Notes: generated by a model from the letters alone, not told the origin. DNA of 64,000 nucleotides from Desulfobacula sp. (GCA_023701135.1 JAMPXP010000006.1:124001-188000); one strand, 5' to 3'; shown: positions 1 to 9,321, counted from the stretch's first letter. Numbers and translations are program-made.

Positions 1-2
1 GC

Positions 3-326
3 TTTGCCCGGATTTCCCCCTTGCTTAAAACCCTGGGTGTTGACCCTGATCGTATTGGATTCAAGGAAGGGCAGGGGAATGAAAATATTGATAAAATAAA
101 GACCGTTGCAAAGCCCTGTCTTGTAATCCATGCCGAGTTTGACCATATCATTCCGTTTTCAGAAGGCAAAGCCCTTTTTGAAGCCTGCGGTTCGAGCGAT
201 AAAACGCTCCTGGAAATCAAAGGGGCAAACCATAATGATATTTTTTTCAAGGGGATGAACTCATACCTGGATCATATCCGAAAAATATGTCATCTCAGGG
301 TTGATATGGAATCAGGATCTCTGTAA
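3..326 (+). CDS. alpha/beta hydrolase, C-terminal part (5' end outside window)
   Basis: The reading frame is open to the left edge of the window, so only about the last 107 residues are present. The pattern is the end of an alpha/beta-hydrolase fold: a beta strand (CLVIHAEFD) carrying the likely catalytic Asp, a following 'IIPFSEG' segment, and the likely catalytic His in 'KGANHND' near the C terminus. The substrate cannot be told from this fragment. The gene converges on the dus gene, with only 3 bases between the two stop codons. Confidence 0.75.
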   Translation, partial: FARISPLLKTLGVDPDRIGFKEGQGNENIDKIKTVAKPCLVIHAEFDHIIPFSEGKALFEACGSSDKTLLEIKGANHNDIFFKGMNSYLDHIRKICHLRVDMESGSL

Positions 327-329
327 AAT

Positions 330-1289
330 TCAATATAGAAATTCAGAACCTTCCGTGAAGAAATCGGCAGCCGATTCCTTATACCGGGTGATGGACTCCG
401 ATTTCAGAATATGTTTCAGAGATTTGCCTTTCCCTCTGAAAGAGGGTCCAAGATGGCTCCAGAATCCTTTCATTCGCCCGAGCAGATGGGCCGGGCCTGA
501 ATAAATTCTTTGATAGCCTAGAAAAAGATCCTCGTGGAAGGCTCTCAGCCGCTTGATCTTATTTTCATTTGATGGAAGTCCCCTTATGTCTTCCGCCAGA
601 AACGGGTTTGCGAGAAGCCCCCGGCCGATCATGAAGGCCCGGATATCCGGGAATCTTTTCCAAAGGATTTGAAACGAGGTTAAATCCCTTATGTCTCCGT
701 TGTAAACAAAGGGATGCCGGCTTAAAAGGCGGGCCTCAGCAAAGGCATCATGATCCGGATCCCCTTCATACATCTGTATACCGGTTCGAGGATGAAGAAT
801 GATTTCATCCAGAGGATATTTGTCAAATACAGGCAAAAGAGAGTAAATTTCATTTTTTGATAGCCGGCCCAATCTTATTTTAACCGAAAGGCCGGTTAAG
901 ATCCTGGGAAAAACATGATCCAGGAAGGCATCAATTTTTTCCGGATACATTAAAAGACCGGAGCCCCTGTTTTTATTGGCCACCTTGGCATGGGGGCAGC
1001 CTAGATTCCAATTGATTGTTTGGTTCCCCATGTCATGGAGATGGTGGGCAAGGAAAATAAAATCCTCGGCATTATTTCCTAGAATCTGGGGGATGGTGAA
1101 AATTTGGTTGTTTTCAGGGGATACATCTTTAAGCCTTGAGAGTTTCAGTTTCTTTTTGCCCATGGTGGGGATAAAAGGCGCCATGGCTTCATCCACTCCC
1201 CCAAAATGACGGGCAAAGGTATTGCGGAAGGTGATATCGGTAAAGCCCTGTAAAGGCGCAAGGATGATCTTTATGGGGGAGGTTTTCAT
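330..1289 (-). CDS. tRNA-dihydrouridine synthase, Dus family
   Basis: This is a 319-residue flavin enzyme that reduces uridine to dihydrouridine in tRNA. It has the Dus TIM-barrel signature: APLQGFTD at residues 11-18 (FMN binding), a Q in the PQILGN strand, and NWNLGCP with the likely catalytic Cys98. Further on come a KIRLG strand, an ILHPRTG segment with the FMN/RNA-contacting His, and the phosphate-binding IGRGLLANPF near residue 225. The length fits the family. I cannot decide between DusA, DusB and DusC types, so no symbol is given. It stands alone on the minus strand between two plus-strand genes. Confidence 0.9.
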   Translation of the reverse strand: MKTSPIKIILAPLQGFTDITFRNTFARHFGGVDEAMAPFIPTMGKKKLKLSRLKDVSPENNQIFTIPQILGNNAEDFIFLAHHLHDMGNQTINWNLGCPHAKVANKNRGSGLLMYPEKIDAFLDHVFPRILTGLSVKIRLGRLSKNEIYSLLPVFDKYPLDEIILHPRTGIQMYEGDPDHDAFAEARLLSRHPFVYNGDIRDLTSFQILWKRFPDIRAFMIGRGLLANPFLAEDIRGLPSNENKIKRLRAFHEDLFLGYQRIYSGPAHLLGRMKGFWSHLGPSFRGKGKSLKHILKSESITRYKESAADFFTEGSEFLY

Positions 1290-1343
1290 AAAATTTAATC
1301 CGGTTTGGTTTCTGTTATATTCTGTCCCGGTCTGAAAAAGACT

Positions 1344-1373
1344 TTGACAAACCTGACGGTGATAATCTATACA
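1344..1373 (+). promoter_or_regulatory. possible sigma-70 promoter for the acyl-CoA ligase gene
   Basis: TTGACA at 1344-1349 is followed after 18 bases by TATACA at 1368-1373. This matches the housekeeping -35/-10 pattern and lies about 65 bases before the ligase start. It is a sequence match only. Confidence 0.45.
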
Positions 1374-1436
1374 CCAAGTATTTTAGCCTGTGTTATATAG
1401 AAGTTTAACTTAAGATTGCAAGGAGTGTTTTCGGGC

Positions 1437-3221
1437 ATGAAAGCGTTTTTTAAAGAAGTCATCCGGATCAATATGATGGAAAAAGCCCTTGAAAAGGAAA
1501 CCTCAGCCAAAGATCTTTTTGAACGGCTTAATTCAACCAAGACACCGGAATACTTCAACTGGGCCGATGAAATTTTTGAAGACCTTCATGTCCATACGAA
1601 TCCCGATAAAAAGGCCCTGATCTGGACGGACCTGGATACCCTCGAGGTCAAGACCTTTACCTATAAGGAAATGCTGCAAAAGGCCAACCAATTCATTAAT
1701 TTTCTATCGGTGTCAGGAGTAAAAAAAGGGGACAATCTCTATATGATGAGCCCTGTTCTGCCTGAAAACTGGTTTGCCTGCCTTGCCTGCATTAAGGCGG
1801 GCATCGTCATGGTGCCGACGGCCGTCACAATGACGCAAAGAGAGTTGGAATTCAGGTTTGAAACCTATCCGCCGGTGGCGATCCTGGCCGATGAGAAGGG
1901 CGCCTGCCTGATCGACAAGGCCCTTGAACAGACCGGCACCCCCCCCGGGGTCAAGCTGGTGCTGGGCCAAAAAGACGGGTGGATACCTTTTGAAGCAATC
2001 GAAAGCGAATCAACAGAGGCGGAAGCTGCAAAAACCAAAAGCAGTGATATCCTTTTCTGCTTTTTTACATCCGGAACCACAGGTCTTCCCAAAAGGGTCG
2101 GCCATACGGCTGCTTCCTATCCCTTGGGCCATTTGTCAACCACGGTCATGATCGGTATTCAACCCGATGATATTCATCACAATTTAAGCGCACCTGGATG
2201 GGCAAAATGGGCCTGGTCCAGTTTTTTTGCCCCTTTTAACGTGGGCGCCGTCACCATTGGGTTTAAATTTTCCGTTCTGGACGGAGAACAATATCTGGAT
2301 GCCGTTTCAAAATATGGGATCACCACATTCTGTGCCCCTCCGACAGCCTGGAAAATGTTTGTCAATATGAACCTGGATTCTTTTGACCTCTCGCGCATCA
2401 GGCAATCGGTCAGTGCAGGGGAGCCTTTGAATGCCGCCGTGATCGAAAGATGGAAAAAATTTACCAACACCGAAATCAGAGATTTTTACGGCCAGACGGA
2501 AACCACGGCCATGATCGGAAATCCGCCCTGGATAGCCGGCCGGCTTAAACCCGGCTGCTTTGGTTTTCCCCTGCCCATGTATGATATGGCCCTGGTGGAT
2601 CATGAGGGCAACGAAATCCGTGAGCCAGGGCAGGTGGGGCATATTGCAGTCAAACTGGATAAATGGCGGGCAAAGGGATTATTCCTGGAATATATTGCCA
2701 GTCCCGAAAAAATGAATTCCGTGTTTGTGGATCATTTTTATTATACCGGAGACCGGGCATCCTTTGATGAAGAAGGATACTGGCGGTTTGAAGGCAGAGC
2801 CGATGATGTTATCAAATCATCGGATTACCGGATCGGGCCCTTTGAAGTGGAAAGCGCCTTGATCGAACATCCTGCCGTAATGGAGGCCGCCGTTGTCGGC
2901 GCACCTGATCCGAACCGGTATCAACTGGTTAAGGCCTATGTCATATTAAATTCAGGGTATCCGGCATCCAGGGAACTGGCTTTGGAACTTTTCAAGCATA
3001 CCCTCACCATCCTTCCCAAATTCAAAATTCCAAGAATCATTGAATTTGTTACGGAAGTCCCCAAAACCGTCAGCGGAAAGATCCGGCGGATTGAGCTGCG
3101 GCAACTTGAAGACGTGAGACAGAAGGAAGGGACGGCCGATCACAAGATCAGTGAATATGTTTACTGGGATTTTCCGGAATTGAATTCGAGAAAAGAAAAG
3201 CCGATAAAGCCTGCTCAATAA
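1437..3221 (+). CDS. AMP-forming acyl-CoA ligase (medium-chain/benzoate-CoA ligase-like)
   Basis: This 594-residue ANL-superfamily enzyme activates a carboxylic acid with ATP and CoA. Visible core motifs are the phosphate loop TSGTTGLPK (about residue 211), YGQTETT (about 351), the YYTGDRA/GRADDVI region (about 435-460), and SGKIRR near residue 547, which holds the catalytic Lys. Spacing and wording resemble ACSM-type and benzoate-CoA ligases more than acetyl-CoA synthetase, but the substrate is not determined. I chose the ATG at 1437 because AAGGAG lies 11 bases upstream; an in-frame TTG at 1416 would put the start before that site. Its neighbour is a convergent CoA-transferase, consistent with organic-acid metabolism. 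Confidence 0.85.
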   Translation: MKAFFKEVIRINMMEKALEKETSAKDLFERLNSTKTPEYFNWADEIFEDLHVHTNPDKKALIWTDLDTLEVKTFTYKEMLQKANQFINFLSVSGVKKGDNLYMMSPVLPENWFACLACIKAGIVMVPTAVTMTQRELEFRFETYPPVAILADEKGACLIDKALEQTGTPPGVKLVLGQKDGWIPFEAIESESTEAEAAKTKSSDILFCFFTSGTTGLPKRVGHTAASYPLGHLSTTVMIGIQPDDIHHNLSAPGWAKWAWSSFFAPFNVGAVTIGFKFSVLDGEQYLDAVSKYGITTFCAPPTAWKMFVNMNLDSFDLSRIRQSVSAGEPLNAAVIERWKKFTNTEIRDFYGQTETTAMIGNPPWIAGRLKPGCFGFPLPMYDMALVDHEGNEIREPGQVGHIAVKLDKWRAKGLFLEYIASPEKMNSVFVDHFYYTGDRASFDEEGYWRFEGRADDVIKSSDYRIGPFEVESALIEHPAVMEAAVVGAPDPNRYQLVKAYVILNSGYPASRELALELFKHTLTILPKFKIPRIIEFVTEVPKTVSGKIRRIELRQLEDVRQKEGTADHKISEYVYWDFPELNSRKEKPIKPAQ

Positions 3222-3236
3222 GAAAAGAGACTTGGT

Positions 3237-5108
3237 TTACGGCTCCTTGACGGTTTCAAAATCCATCTCAACATCGACCTCACCGCTTAAGCTTCTTAAG
3301 AATTTGGCAGTCGGATATTTTTTCTGGAATACATTGATCATTTTCCGGTTTTCGGCCAGGACCGTGGCCACAAATTTTTTATAATTATTTTTTTTGGCAA
3401 TGCCTTCGAGGATGTCCAGGAGGAAAGACCCGATTCCCATGCCGTGAAGTTTCTCCTTGACAAGGAAGGCAACTTCGGCGGAATCCTCATCAGCTTCGGC
3501 ATAGGAGCCGATGGCGACAATCTGCTTTCGTTTCCCAAGCTGCATCAGTCCGATAATGGTCATATTTCTTCGGTAGTCCACCTCGGCCCATTGCTTTTGA
3601 AGCATATCCCTTGAAAATACCTTGCGCTTGTTGAAAAACCGGTAATAGATGGAATCTTCCTGCAGAGAATAATAAAAATTTCTGGATTCAAATTCGTCGG
3701 ATGGTAAAAGGGGCCGAAAATCGATATCTTTGCCGTTGGCCAGTTTTTTTGAATATAAATACCGGTCCAGAAAGAGGAGATCCTGGGTGGTGGGCGGCAG
3801 TTGATCTGCAAAGATATATCTTCTCTTCTTTGCTTCTTCTATCAGATTCTTTCTGAATTTGGGGTGGGCGATTCTGGCCAGCTCCATGACCCGCTGGTAG
3901 ATGCTTTTCCCTCTCATTTCCGCAATGCCGTATTCGGTTACAACGATGTCGATATCTCCCCGGGTTGTTGCCACACCTGCGCCTTCACTCAGGTGGGGGA
4001 CAATTCTGGATATCTTTTCGTCCTGGGCTGTGGACGGAATGATGATAATGGAAAACCCCCCCTTTGACATGGAAGATCCCCGGATGAAATCCACCTGGTC
4101 TCCGATGCCGCTGTAGAACAGATATCCTTTTGAGTCGGTACAGACCTGGCCCGTCAGATCCACTTCAAGGGCGGAACTGATGGAGATGAAATTGTCATTA
4201 TTGGCAATCACATTGGGGTCGTTGACAAATTCCGATGATTTGAAATAAAAGATGGGGTTGTTGTCCACAAAATCATATAATTCCCTTGATCCCATGCAAA
4301 GCGAGGCAATCACCCTGTCTTTGAGATAGGATTTTTTTTTGTTGGTAATGACCTTGGCTTTGAAAAGAGGCAGAAATCCGTTTGTAATGACCTGGGTATG
4401 GATGCCCAGATCCTTTTTACCGGAAAGATAGGGAAGGATCGCATCGGGCAGGTGGCCGAATCCGATCTGCAGGGTGGCGCCGTCATCCACCAGCATATTT
4501 ACATAATGGGCAATCCTTTCAATGACGGTCTGGTTTTTGATACCCGGCATGGACTCCAATATGGGTTCCGGATATTCGACAAGGTAATCGATCCGGTCCA
4601 TGTGAATCATGCCGTCACCCCAGGTCCTCGGCATTTCCGGATTGACCTGGGCAATGACCACATCGGCATTGTTCATGCCGGAAAGGGTAATGTCTACGGA
4701 AATGCCAAGGCTGCAAAAGCCGTGATCGTCCGGAGGGCTGACCTGGATCAGGGCAATATCAAGTCCGATTTCATGGTTTTCAAAGAGCTTGGGGATCTGG
4801 GAGAGATAGACCGGGATATAGTCTATTTTGCCTTCAAAGGCCGATTGCCGCATGAGAACGGAAATAAAAAACAGTTTAATGGAAAACCGTGAAAGAAAAT
4901 TTTCATCATTGACATAGCGCGCCAGGGTTGAAGAAAGCATTTGATAAATGACGATATCCTGAATGGACGGGTTTTCAATCATGGCTTTGATCAGGCGCTG
5001 GGGCTCTCCGCATCCCGTGCCGATAAAAACCCTGGAGCCGTTTTTGATTTTTTTGACACTCTCTTCCGGGGTTAAGAGTTTTTCAGGGCAAATATCCTTC
5101 AGGTTCAT
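3237..5108 (-). CDS. acetyl-CoA hydrolase/CoA-transferase family protein fused to a GNAT domain
   Basis: This 623-residue protein has two parts. The first about 440 residues are a class I CoA-transferase of the acetyl-CoA hydrolase/4-hydroxybutyrate CoA-transferase type: an N-terminal GSRVFIGTGCGEP loop, a likely catalytic Glu in FKSSEFVND, SALEVDLTGQV, a GG-rich CoA loop (SMSKGGFS), and VTEYGIAEMRGKS. The last about 160 residues form a GNAT acetyltransferase fold with the acyl-CoA pyrophosphate loop KLHGMGIGSFLL. The fusion suggests the protein is regulated by, or carries out, protein acylation, which is inference. The ATG at 5108 is preferred because CAGGAG lies about 8 bases upstream; a start at 5153 is also open. 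It is divergent from the MocR gene. Confidence 0.85.
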   Translation of the reverse strand: MNLKDICPEKLLTPEESVKKIKNGSRVFIGTGCGEPQRLIKAMIENPSIQDIVIYQMLSSTLARYVNDENFLSRFSIKLFFISVLMRQSAFEGKIDYIPVYLSQIPKLFENHEIGLDIALIQVSPPDDHGFCSLGISVDITLSGMNNADVVIAQVNPEMPRTWGDGMIHMDRIDYLVEYPEPILESMPGIKNQTVIERIAHYVNMLVDDGATLQIGFGHLPDAILPYLSGKKDLGIHTQVITNGFLPLFKAKVITNKKKSYLKDRVIASLCMGSRELYDFVDNNPIFYFKSSEFVNDPNVIANNDNFISISSALEVDLTGQVCTDSKGYLFYSGIGDQVDFIRGSSMSKGGFSIIIIPSTAQDEKISRIVPHLSEGAGVATTRGDIDIVVTEYGIAEMRGKSIYQRVMELARIAHPKFRKNLIEEAKKRRYIFADQLPPTTQDLLFLDRYLYSKKLANGKDIDFRPLLPSDEFESRNFYYSLQEDSIYYRFFNKRKVFSRDMLQKQWAEVDYRRNMTIIGLMQLGKRKQIVAIGSYAEADEDSAEVAFLVKEKLHGMGIGSFLLDILEGIAKKNNYKKFVATVLAENRKMINVFQKKYPTAKFLRSLSGEVDVEMDFETVKEP

Positions 5109-5322
5109 CCAATGTCTCCTGTCAAAGGGAATAAAGACCGCACCAATTACCAATTGGAGAGATTATTCAATACTTTTCCGTGAAAGTACAGAAAAAAACA
5201 AGAGATTTGTCCTTCAAGTCATCAAATCCGTTGAAAATGGATCCATATTTGTCAAAACAGGTTTTGGGGCCTCAAGATGACAATGGCAGGCGATAGATTG
5301 ATTTTTTTATTGACGCCGTTAA

Positions 5323-5350
5323 ATTAATACCATATTAATACCATATTAAT
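5323..5350. repeat. tandem 11-bp repeat, candidate MocR operator
   Basis: ATTAATACCAT occurs twice in direct tandem (5323-5333 and 5334-5344), followed by a partial third copy (ATTAAT, 5345-5350). One repeat unit equals one helical turn. It ends 13 bases before the MocR start codon, in the divergent region with the CoA-transferase. MocR proteins of the PdxR type bind direct repeats, so autoregulation is plausible; binding here is inference. Confidence 0.55.
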
Positions 5351-5363
5351 TTATGGAGATCCT

Positions 5364-6911
5364 ATGATTAAAATTGAAATCAATAAAAAATCAGACCAGC
5401 CCCTATATGCTCAGATACGGGACAGCATTGAGCAGGCTATCCTGAACAAAACGCTGAATCCCGGGGACAAGCTCCCGTCCGTAGCCTGTTTTGCCAAGGA
5501 TGTGGGTGTCACCCAGGCCACAATCCGAAGAGCCCTTGAGGATCTTTCAAAACAGGGTTTCACAACCTGCCATGTGGGAAGAGGGACATTTATCGAAGAT
5601 TTTGAGGCTAAAAAACAGATGAACGGGAATGCATCCATCATTTCTTTTAAGGAAAATTTTAATGTCTTTAGGAATTCACAATCCAGGCCGGAGCTTAAAT
5701 TTGCGGCTCGTCGGCTTCGCCGAGGGATTTCAGACGGACTGAAAGAATTGATGACTCTGGCACAACAGGGGAATCTGATCTCATTTGGAAAAGGCATCCC
5801 AGACCCCGGGCTTCATGAGCCTGGTTTCTTTGAAGCCATGGTAAAGGATGCACTGACGGAAAACCATGAAAAATATATCACCAGCCTGGATTGCCAGGGC
5901 CTCATTGAACTGAGGGAGGAAATCGCATCCCATTATGCCGGGAAAGGGGTCCATATTACACCGGATCAGATTTTGATCACAAACGGGTCCCAGCAGGCAG
6001 CCACACTGGTGGCCCTGGATGCAGCCGAGAGAAAGCTGCCTGTCATCTGTGAAGCCCCTTGTTTTCAGGGGATTACAGAAACCGTCGCAGTTCACGGCAA
6101 TTGGGTGGATACCATCCCGAGAGATGAGTTCGGGCCGGTTCCTGAATATCTGGAGCATTTTACCGGCCAGCCTTTTCTTTTGTATGTGTGTCCGGAATTT
6201 CATAATCCCATGGGAACGGACATGGCCCCGGACCGCCATGAAGCGCTTGTTCAATGGGCAAGGAAAAATAAGGCTGTAATTCTTTCCGATGAAATCTTCC
6301 AGGATTTGAGGCTGGAAGGAACCCCTCCCAAAAGTTTTTATAATTCCCTTGGCGAGGAGCAGACCATCATCATGAGTTCGGTTTCAAAAACACTGATGTC
6401 CGGATTGCGGGTGGGTTGGATGATCAGCTCTGTTTCACGCATCCGGGAATTTACAAAGTTGAAGAGGCTTATGGATCATTCCTGCCCGCCCCTGATGCAG
6501 GGGATGGTGGCAAAATTATTCCATTCCGGAAAATATAATGAGCACCTGTTGCGCATCAGAAGCATCTATTTTGAAAGAAGAAACCTGATGCTGGAGTGCT
6601 TGAAGCAATTGATGCCCGAAGGAGTGACCTGGACAACCCCCAAAGGGGGATTTTCCCTTTGGGTGACCCTTCCGGAAGGATATTCCAGCATTGCATTATT
6701 GTTATCCGCCATCGACAAGGGAATCAATTTTCTGCCCGGCCCCTTGTTTGATATTGATCAGCGGTTTGTAAAGCATTTTAGATTAAGCTTTGCCTGGTCG
6801 GACCTTGAAAAAATAGTGGAAGGGATTGAAATCCTGGCCGATACGGTCAAAGAAATATTGCGCCATCCCCCGGGGGATTCCGGGCTGAGCGGCTTGGGAA
6901 ATTTTCAATAA
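5364..6911 (+). CDS. MocR/GntR-type regulator with aminotransferase-like domain
   Basis: The 515-residue protein has an N-terminal GntR winged helix-turn-helix (about residues 10-75, with PLYAQIRDSIEQAI and SVACFAKDVGVTQATIRRAL). This is joined to a fold-type I PLP-binding domain (about 130-505). The PLP lysine is probably K342 in SSVSKTLMSG, and SDEIFQDL supplies the PLP-nitrogen Asp. MocR proteins are transcription factors that sense PLP, an amino compound or both. The start has GGAG 5-8 bases upstream. It is divergent from the CoA-transferase/GNAT gene and directly downstream of an 11-bp tandem repeat, so autoregulation or control of that gene is likely but not shown. Confidence 0.88.
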   Translation: MIKIEINKKSDQPLYAQIRDSIEQAILNKTLNPGDKLPSVACFAKDVGVTQATIRRALEDLSKQGFTTCHVGRGTFIEDFEAKKQMNGNASIISFKENFNVFRNSQSRPELKFAARRLRRGISDGLKELMTLAQQGNLISFGKGIPDPGLHEPGFFEAMVKDALTENHEKYITSLDCQGLIELREEIASHYAGKGVHITPDQILITNGSQQAATLVALDAAERKLPVICEAPCFQGITETVAVHGNWVDTIPRDEFGPVPEYLEHFTGQPFLLYVCPEFHNPMGTDMAPDRHEALVQWARKNKAVILSDEIFQDLRLEGTPPKSFYNSLGEEQTIIMSSVSKTLMSGLRVGWMISSVSRIREFTKLKRLMDHSCPPLMQGMVAKLFHSGKYNEHLLRIRSIYFERRNLMLECLKQLMPEGVTWTTPKGGFSLWVTLPEGYSSIALLLSAIDKGINFLPGPLFDIDQRFVKHFRLSFAWSDLEKIVEGIEILADTVKEILRHPPGDSGLSGLGNFQ

Positions 6912-6933
6912 GGAGGCTGAAAGGAAGGGTGAG

Positions 6934-7170
6934 ATGAGTTCTGTAAATTTAATGTTTCTGGAACTTCAGGTGAAAGAATACCAGACCGCTTTGGAAAAAG
7001 AAGCAGAATACATAAGGATGGTCGGATTCGCCCGGAAGGAATATGGAAGTCTTCAAAGACGCGGTGTGGAAAAATTTGCAGACCTGCTGATCTCCATGGG
7101 GGAGTTTTTGAAAAGAAAATATGGTCCGGCCTGCCCTAAAAATTTCCGGACCGGGCTGAATCAGGGATAA
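6934..7170 (+). CDS. small hypothetical protein downstream of MocR
   Basis: This is a 78-residue, mostly helical, charged protein that I do not recognise. It has no signal peptide or membrane segment. The first about 50 residues look amphipathic (MFLELQVKEYQTALEKEAEY). It starts 22 bases after the MocR stop, with AAGGAGG upstream, so it is probably co-transcribed with that gene. It converges on cutA with 17 bases between the stop codons. Confidence 0.55.
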   Translation: MSSVNLMFLELQVKEYQTALEKEAEYIRMVGFARKEYGSLQRRGVEKFADLLISMGEFLKRKYGPACPKNFRTGLNQG

Positions 7171-7187
7171 GGCAATGTTTCAGCGGG

Positions 7188-7508
7188 TCACGAAATTTCA
7201 ATGGTATTTTCGTCCATCCAAGCAAGGTATGCATCGGACCCATGGGTGACGGGAACCTGGACGATCTCCGGCACCTCATAACTGTGATTCCGCCGGATAA
7301 AGTCTTCAACCGCTGGGTAAAGGCCGGTTCTTGTTTTGATCATGAGCCTGATTTCAGGCTCATGGTGGGTTTCGCATTTCCAGGGATAAATGCTCGTGAC
7401 TGCGGAAAGCTGGACACAGGCCGCAAGCTTTTCCTGAACTAATTTTAAGGCAAGTCCCCTTGCTTCTTCGTCGGTTGGGCAGGTTGTCAGAACAATGCAG
7501 TAAGTCAT
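7188..7508 (-). CDS. cutA: CutA1-like divalent-cation tolerance protein
   Basis: This 106-residue protein matches the CutA1 family: YCIVLTTCPTDEEARGLALK at the N terminus, LAACVQL, the SIYPWKCE strand, MIKTRTGLY, and HSYEVPEIVQVPVTHGSDAYLAWMDE at the C terminus. CutA1 forms stable trimers; a role in copper tolerance is the historical annotation and is uncertain. The ATG at 7508 is chosen because the conserved family N terminus begins there and AGGAGG lies upstream. A longer frame reaching 7583 would overlap the end of the decarboxylase gene. It is the last of three leftward genes (lrp, lysA-like, cutA). Confidence 0.88.
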   Translation of the reverse strand: MTYCIVLTTCPTDEEARGLALKLVQEKLAACVQLSAVTSIYPWKCETHHEPEIRLMIKTRTGLYPAVEDFIRRNHSYEVPEIVQVPVTHGSDAYLAWMDENTIEIS

Positions 7509-7557
7509 AAGCTGATCCGATCCTCCTGAAAAAAGATTGAATACCTTTGCCGGCGGA

Positions 7558-8817
7558 TTATGGCCGCCATACGGCAGGTTCAAATTTCAAGGTTGAAAAA
7601 TAATCCTCCATGGTTTCAGCCCTTCTGATAAGTTCAACACTTGAGTCTTCCCTTAATAGCAGTTCTTTGGGCCTTAACTGGCCGTTATAATTGAATCCCA
7701 TGGCATGGCCATGGGCACCGGTATCGTGAATCACCAGAATATCCCCTTCAACCGTGGGGGGGAGTTCCCTTTGAACGGCAAATTTGTCAATATTTTCACA
7801 CAAGGCGCCCACCACATCCACTTTTTCAAGTACAGGCGAATTATCCTTCCCATGGATATGGATATGATGGTAGGCATCATACATCCCCGGCCGCATGAGT
7901 GCGGACATGGAGGCATCCACACCCACATATTTTCTGTAAATATTTTTGTGGTTGATGACGGAAGTGACCAGCACACCATGGGGTCCTGTAATATAACGCC
8001 CGCTTTCCATATAGAGTTTCGGAACCCATCCCTTCCGACTTTCAAATTTACGGAAGAGATCCGTGGTTTCCAGGGCCATGGCGTCAATATCAAAGGGAAT
8101 TGCGTCGGGAGCATAGGGAATGCCGAGGCCCCCGCCGATATTGATAAATTCAAAGGTGACGGAAAGTGCTTTGCATACCATTTCAACAATTTCCAACAGC
8201 ATGCTTGCGGTTTCCACCATGTACGCATAATTTAATTCATTGGACGCCAGCATGGTATGGATACCAAACCGTTTGACACCCAGTTCCATGGATAATCCAT
8301 AGGCATCAATGATTTGATCATGGCTGACCCCGTATTTGGCTTCCACGGGGTTTCCGATGATTTTATTGCCTTTTCGCCGCGGACCCGGGTTATACCGAAA
8401 ACAGATGAGGTCAGGGATTTTTGTCAGTTTTGTAATCAAAGAAATATCATCCAGATTCAAAATACAGCCCCCATTGGCCAGGGCGGTTTCAAACTGGGAA
8501 ATGCTGGTATTGTTTGAGGTAAACATGATATCCTCAGGCTTGCTTCCGAGCTGTCTGGACAATTCGATTTCCGGTGCAGAGCTGCAATCAAATCCGAATC
8601 CGAAGGTTTGCATGATTCTCATGATGGACGGGTTGGGCAAGGCCTTGACGGCAAAATATTCCCTGAATCCCTTTATCTCCTTAAAGGATGCGTTAAGCCG
8701 CCGGCAGGTGTCTTTGATTCCTTTTTCATCGTATATGTGGAAGGGGGTCCCAAAGGTGTCAACAATCCGGGGAAGAATGGCTGAAAGTCTTTTTTTGTAT
8801 GAATCTGACATGGGCAT
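7558..8817 (-). CDS. lysA: diaminopimelate decarboxylase-like PLP enzyme
   Basis: The 419-residue fold-type III PLP decarboxylase has the PLP lysine in YFAVKALPNP (K58), GFDCSSAPE, the IGGGLGIPY phosphate loop, ESGRYITGP, and GALCENIDKF with the partner-subunit catalytic Cys. HDTGAHGHAMGFNYNG near the end matches LysA-type enzymes, which make L-lysine from meso-diaminopimelate. Orthology to LysA is the best fit, but related amino-acid decarboxylases share this architecture. AAGGAAA lies upstream of the ATG at 8817. The gene follows lrp by 14 bases and precedes cutA, suggesting an operon under Lrp-type control. Confidence 0.8.
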   Translation of the reverse strand: MPMSDSYKKRLSAILPRIVDTFGTPFHIYDEKGIKDTCRRLNASFKEIKGFREYFAVKALPNPSIMRIMQTFGFGFDCSSAPEIELSRQLGSKPEDIMFTSNNTSISQFETALANGGCILNLDDISLITKLTKIPDLICFRYNPGPRRKGNKIIGNPVEAKYGVSHDQIIDAYGLSMELGVKRFGIHTMLASNELNYAYMVETASMLLEIVEMVCKALSVTFEFINIGGGLGIPYAPDAIPFDIDAMALETTDLFRKFESRKGWVPKLYMESGRYITGPHGVLVTSVINHKNIYRKYVGVDASMSALMRPGMYDAYHHIHIHGKDNSPVLEKVDVVGALCENIDKFAVQRELPPTVEGDILVIHDTGAHGHAMGFNYNGQLRPKELLLREDSSVELIRRAETMEDYFSTLKFEPAVWRP

Positions 8818-8831
8818 GGGTTATATTTTCC

Positions 8832-9293
8832 TTAATCAAGGGTTTCTGGTAATAGGATTTTTGCACTTTCTTTGTAAGTAGAGAGTGCTATCAAGGTTTT
8901 TGCGTCTTTTACAGCATCAAGGGATGCGACTTTTGTCCGTAAGATCATTTCAAGTTCGGCATTGTTTGCCACCCTTAGCTTGATCATGAGACAGTCTTCT
9001 CCTGCAAGATAATGCACTTCCTGGATCTGCTCGATGGCGGAAAGATGTTTACCGGTCTCTGCAAGCTGTGCAGGCGAATTCAATTTGATCTGGATAAAGG
9101 CGACCATTGAACAATGGAACATATCTGCATTGAGTCTGACTTCATATCCCTCAATGATGCCCTGGGCTTCCAGTTTCTTGATCCGTTCCAGCACGGCTGA
9201 AGGTGCCATGCCGATATTCCTTGCAACCTCCACATTGGGAACCCGGGCCTTTTTCTGCAGAATCTGCAGAATCTGTAGATCGATTTTATCCAT
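8832..9293 (-). CDS. Lrp/AsnC family transcriptional regulator
   Basis: This 153-residue protein has an N-terminal helix-turn-helix (DLQILQILQKKARVPNVEVA, then GMAPSAVLERIKKLEAQGII) and a C-terminal RAM/ligand-binding domain (residues about 65-145). The size and order are standard for Lrp/AsnC regulators, which respond to amino acids. It is the first gene of the leftward lrp - lysA-like - cutA group, so lysine or another amino acid is a plausible effector (inference). A perfect 12-bp inverted repeat lies 29 bases upstream of its start and may be its operator. Confidence 0.9.
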   Translation of the reverse strand: MDKIDLQILQILQKKARVPNVEVARNIGMAPSAVLERIKKLEAQGIIEGYEVRLNADMFHCSMVAFIQIKLNSPAQLAETGKHLSAIEQIQEVHYLAGEDCLMIKLRVANNAELEMILRTKVASLDAVKDAKTLIALSTYKESAKILLPETLD

Positions 9294-9321
9294 TTATTTT
9301 TTCCTCATCTCAGTCTCTGGT

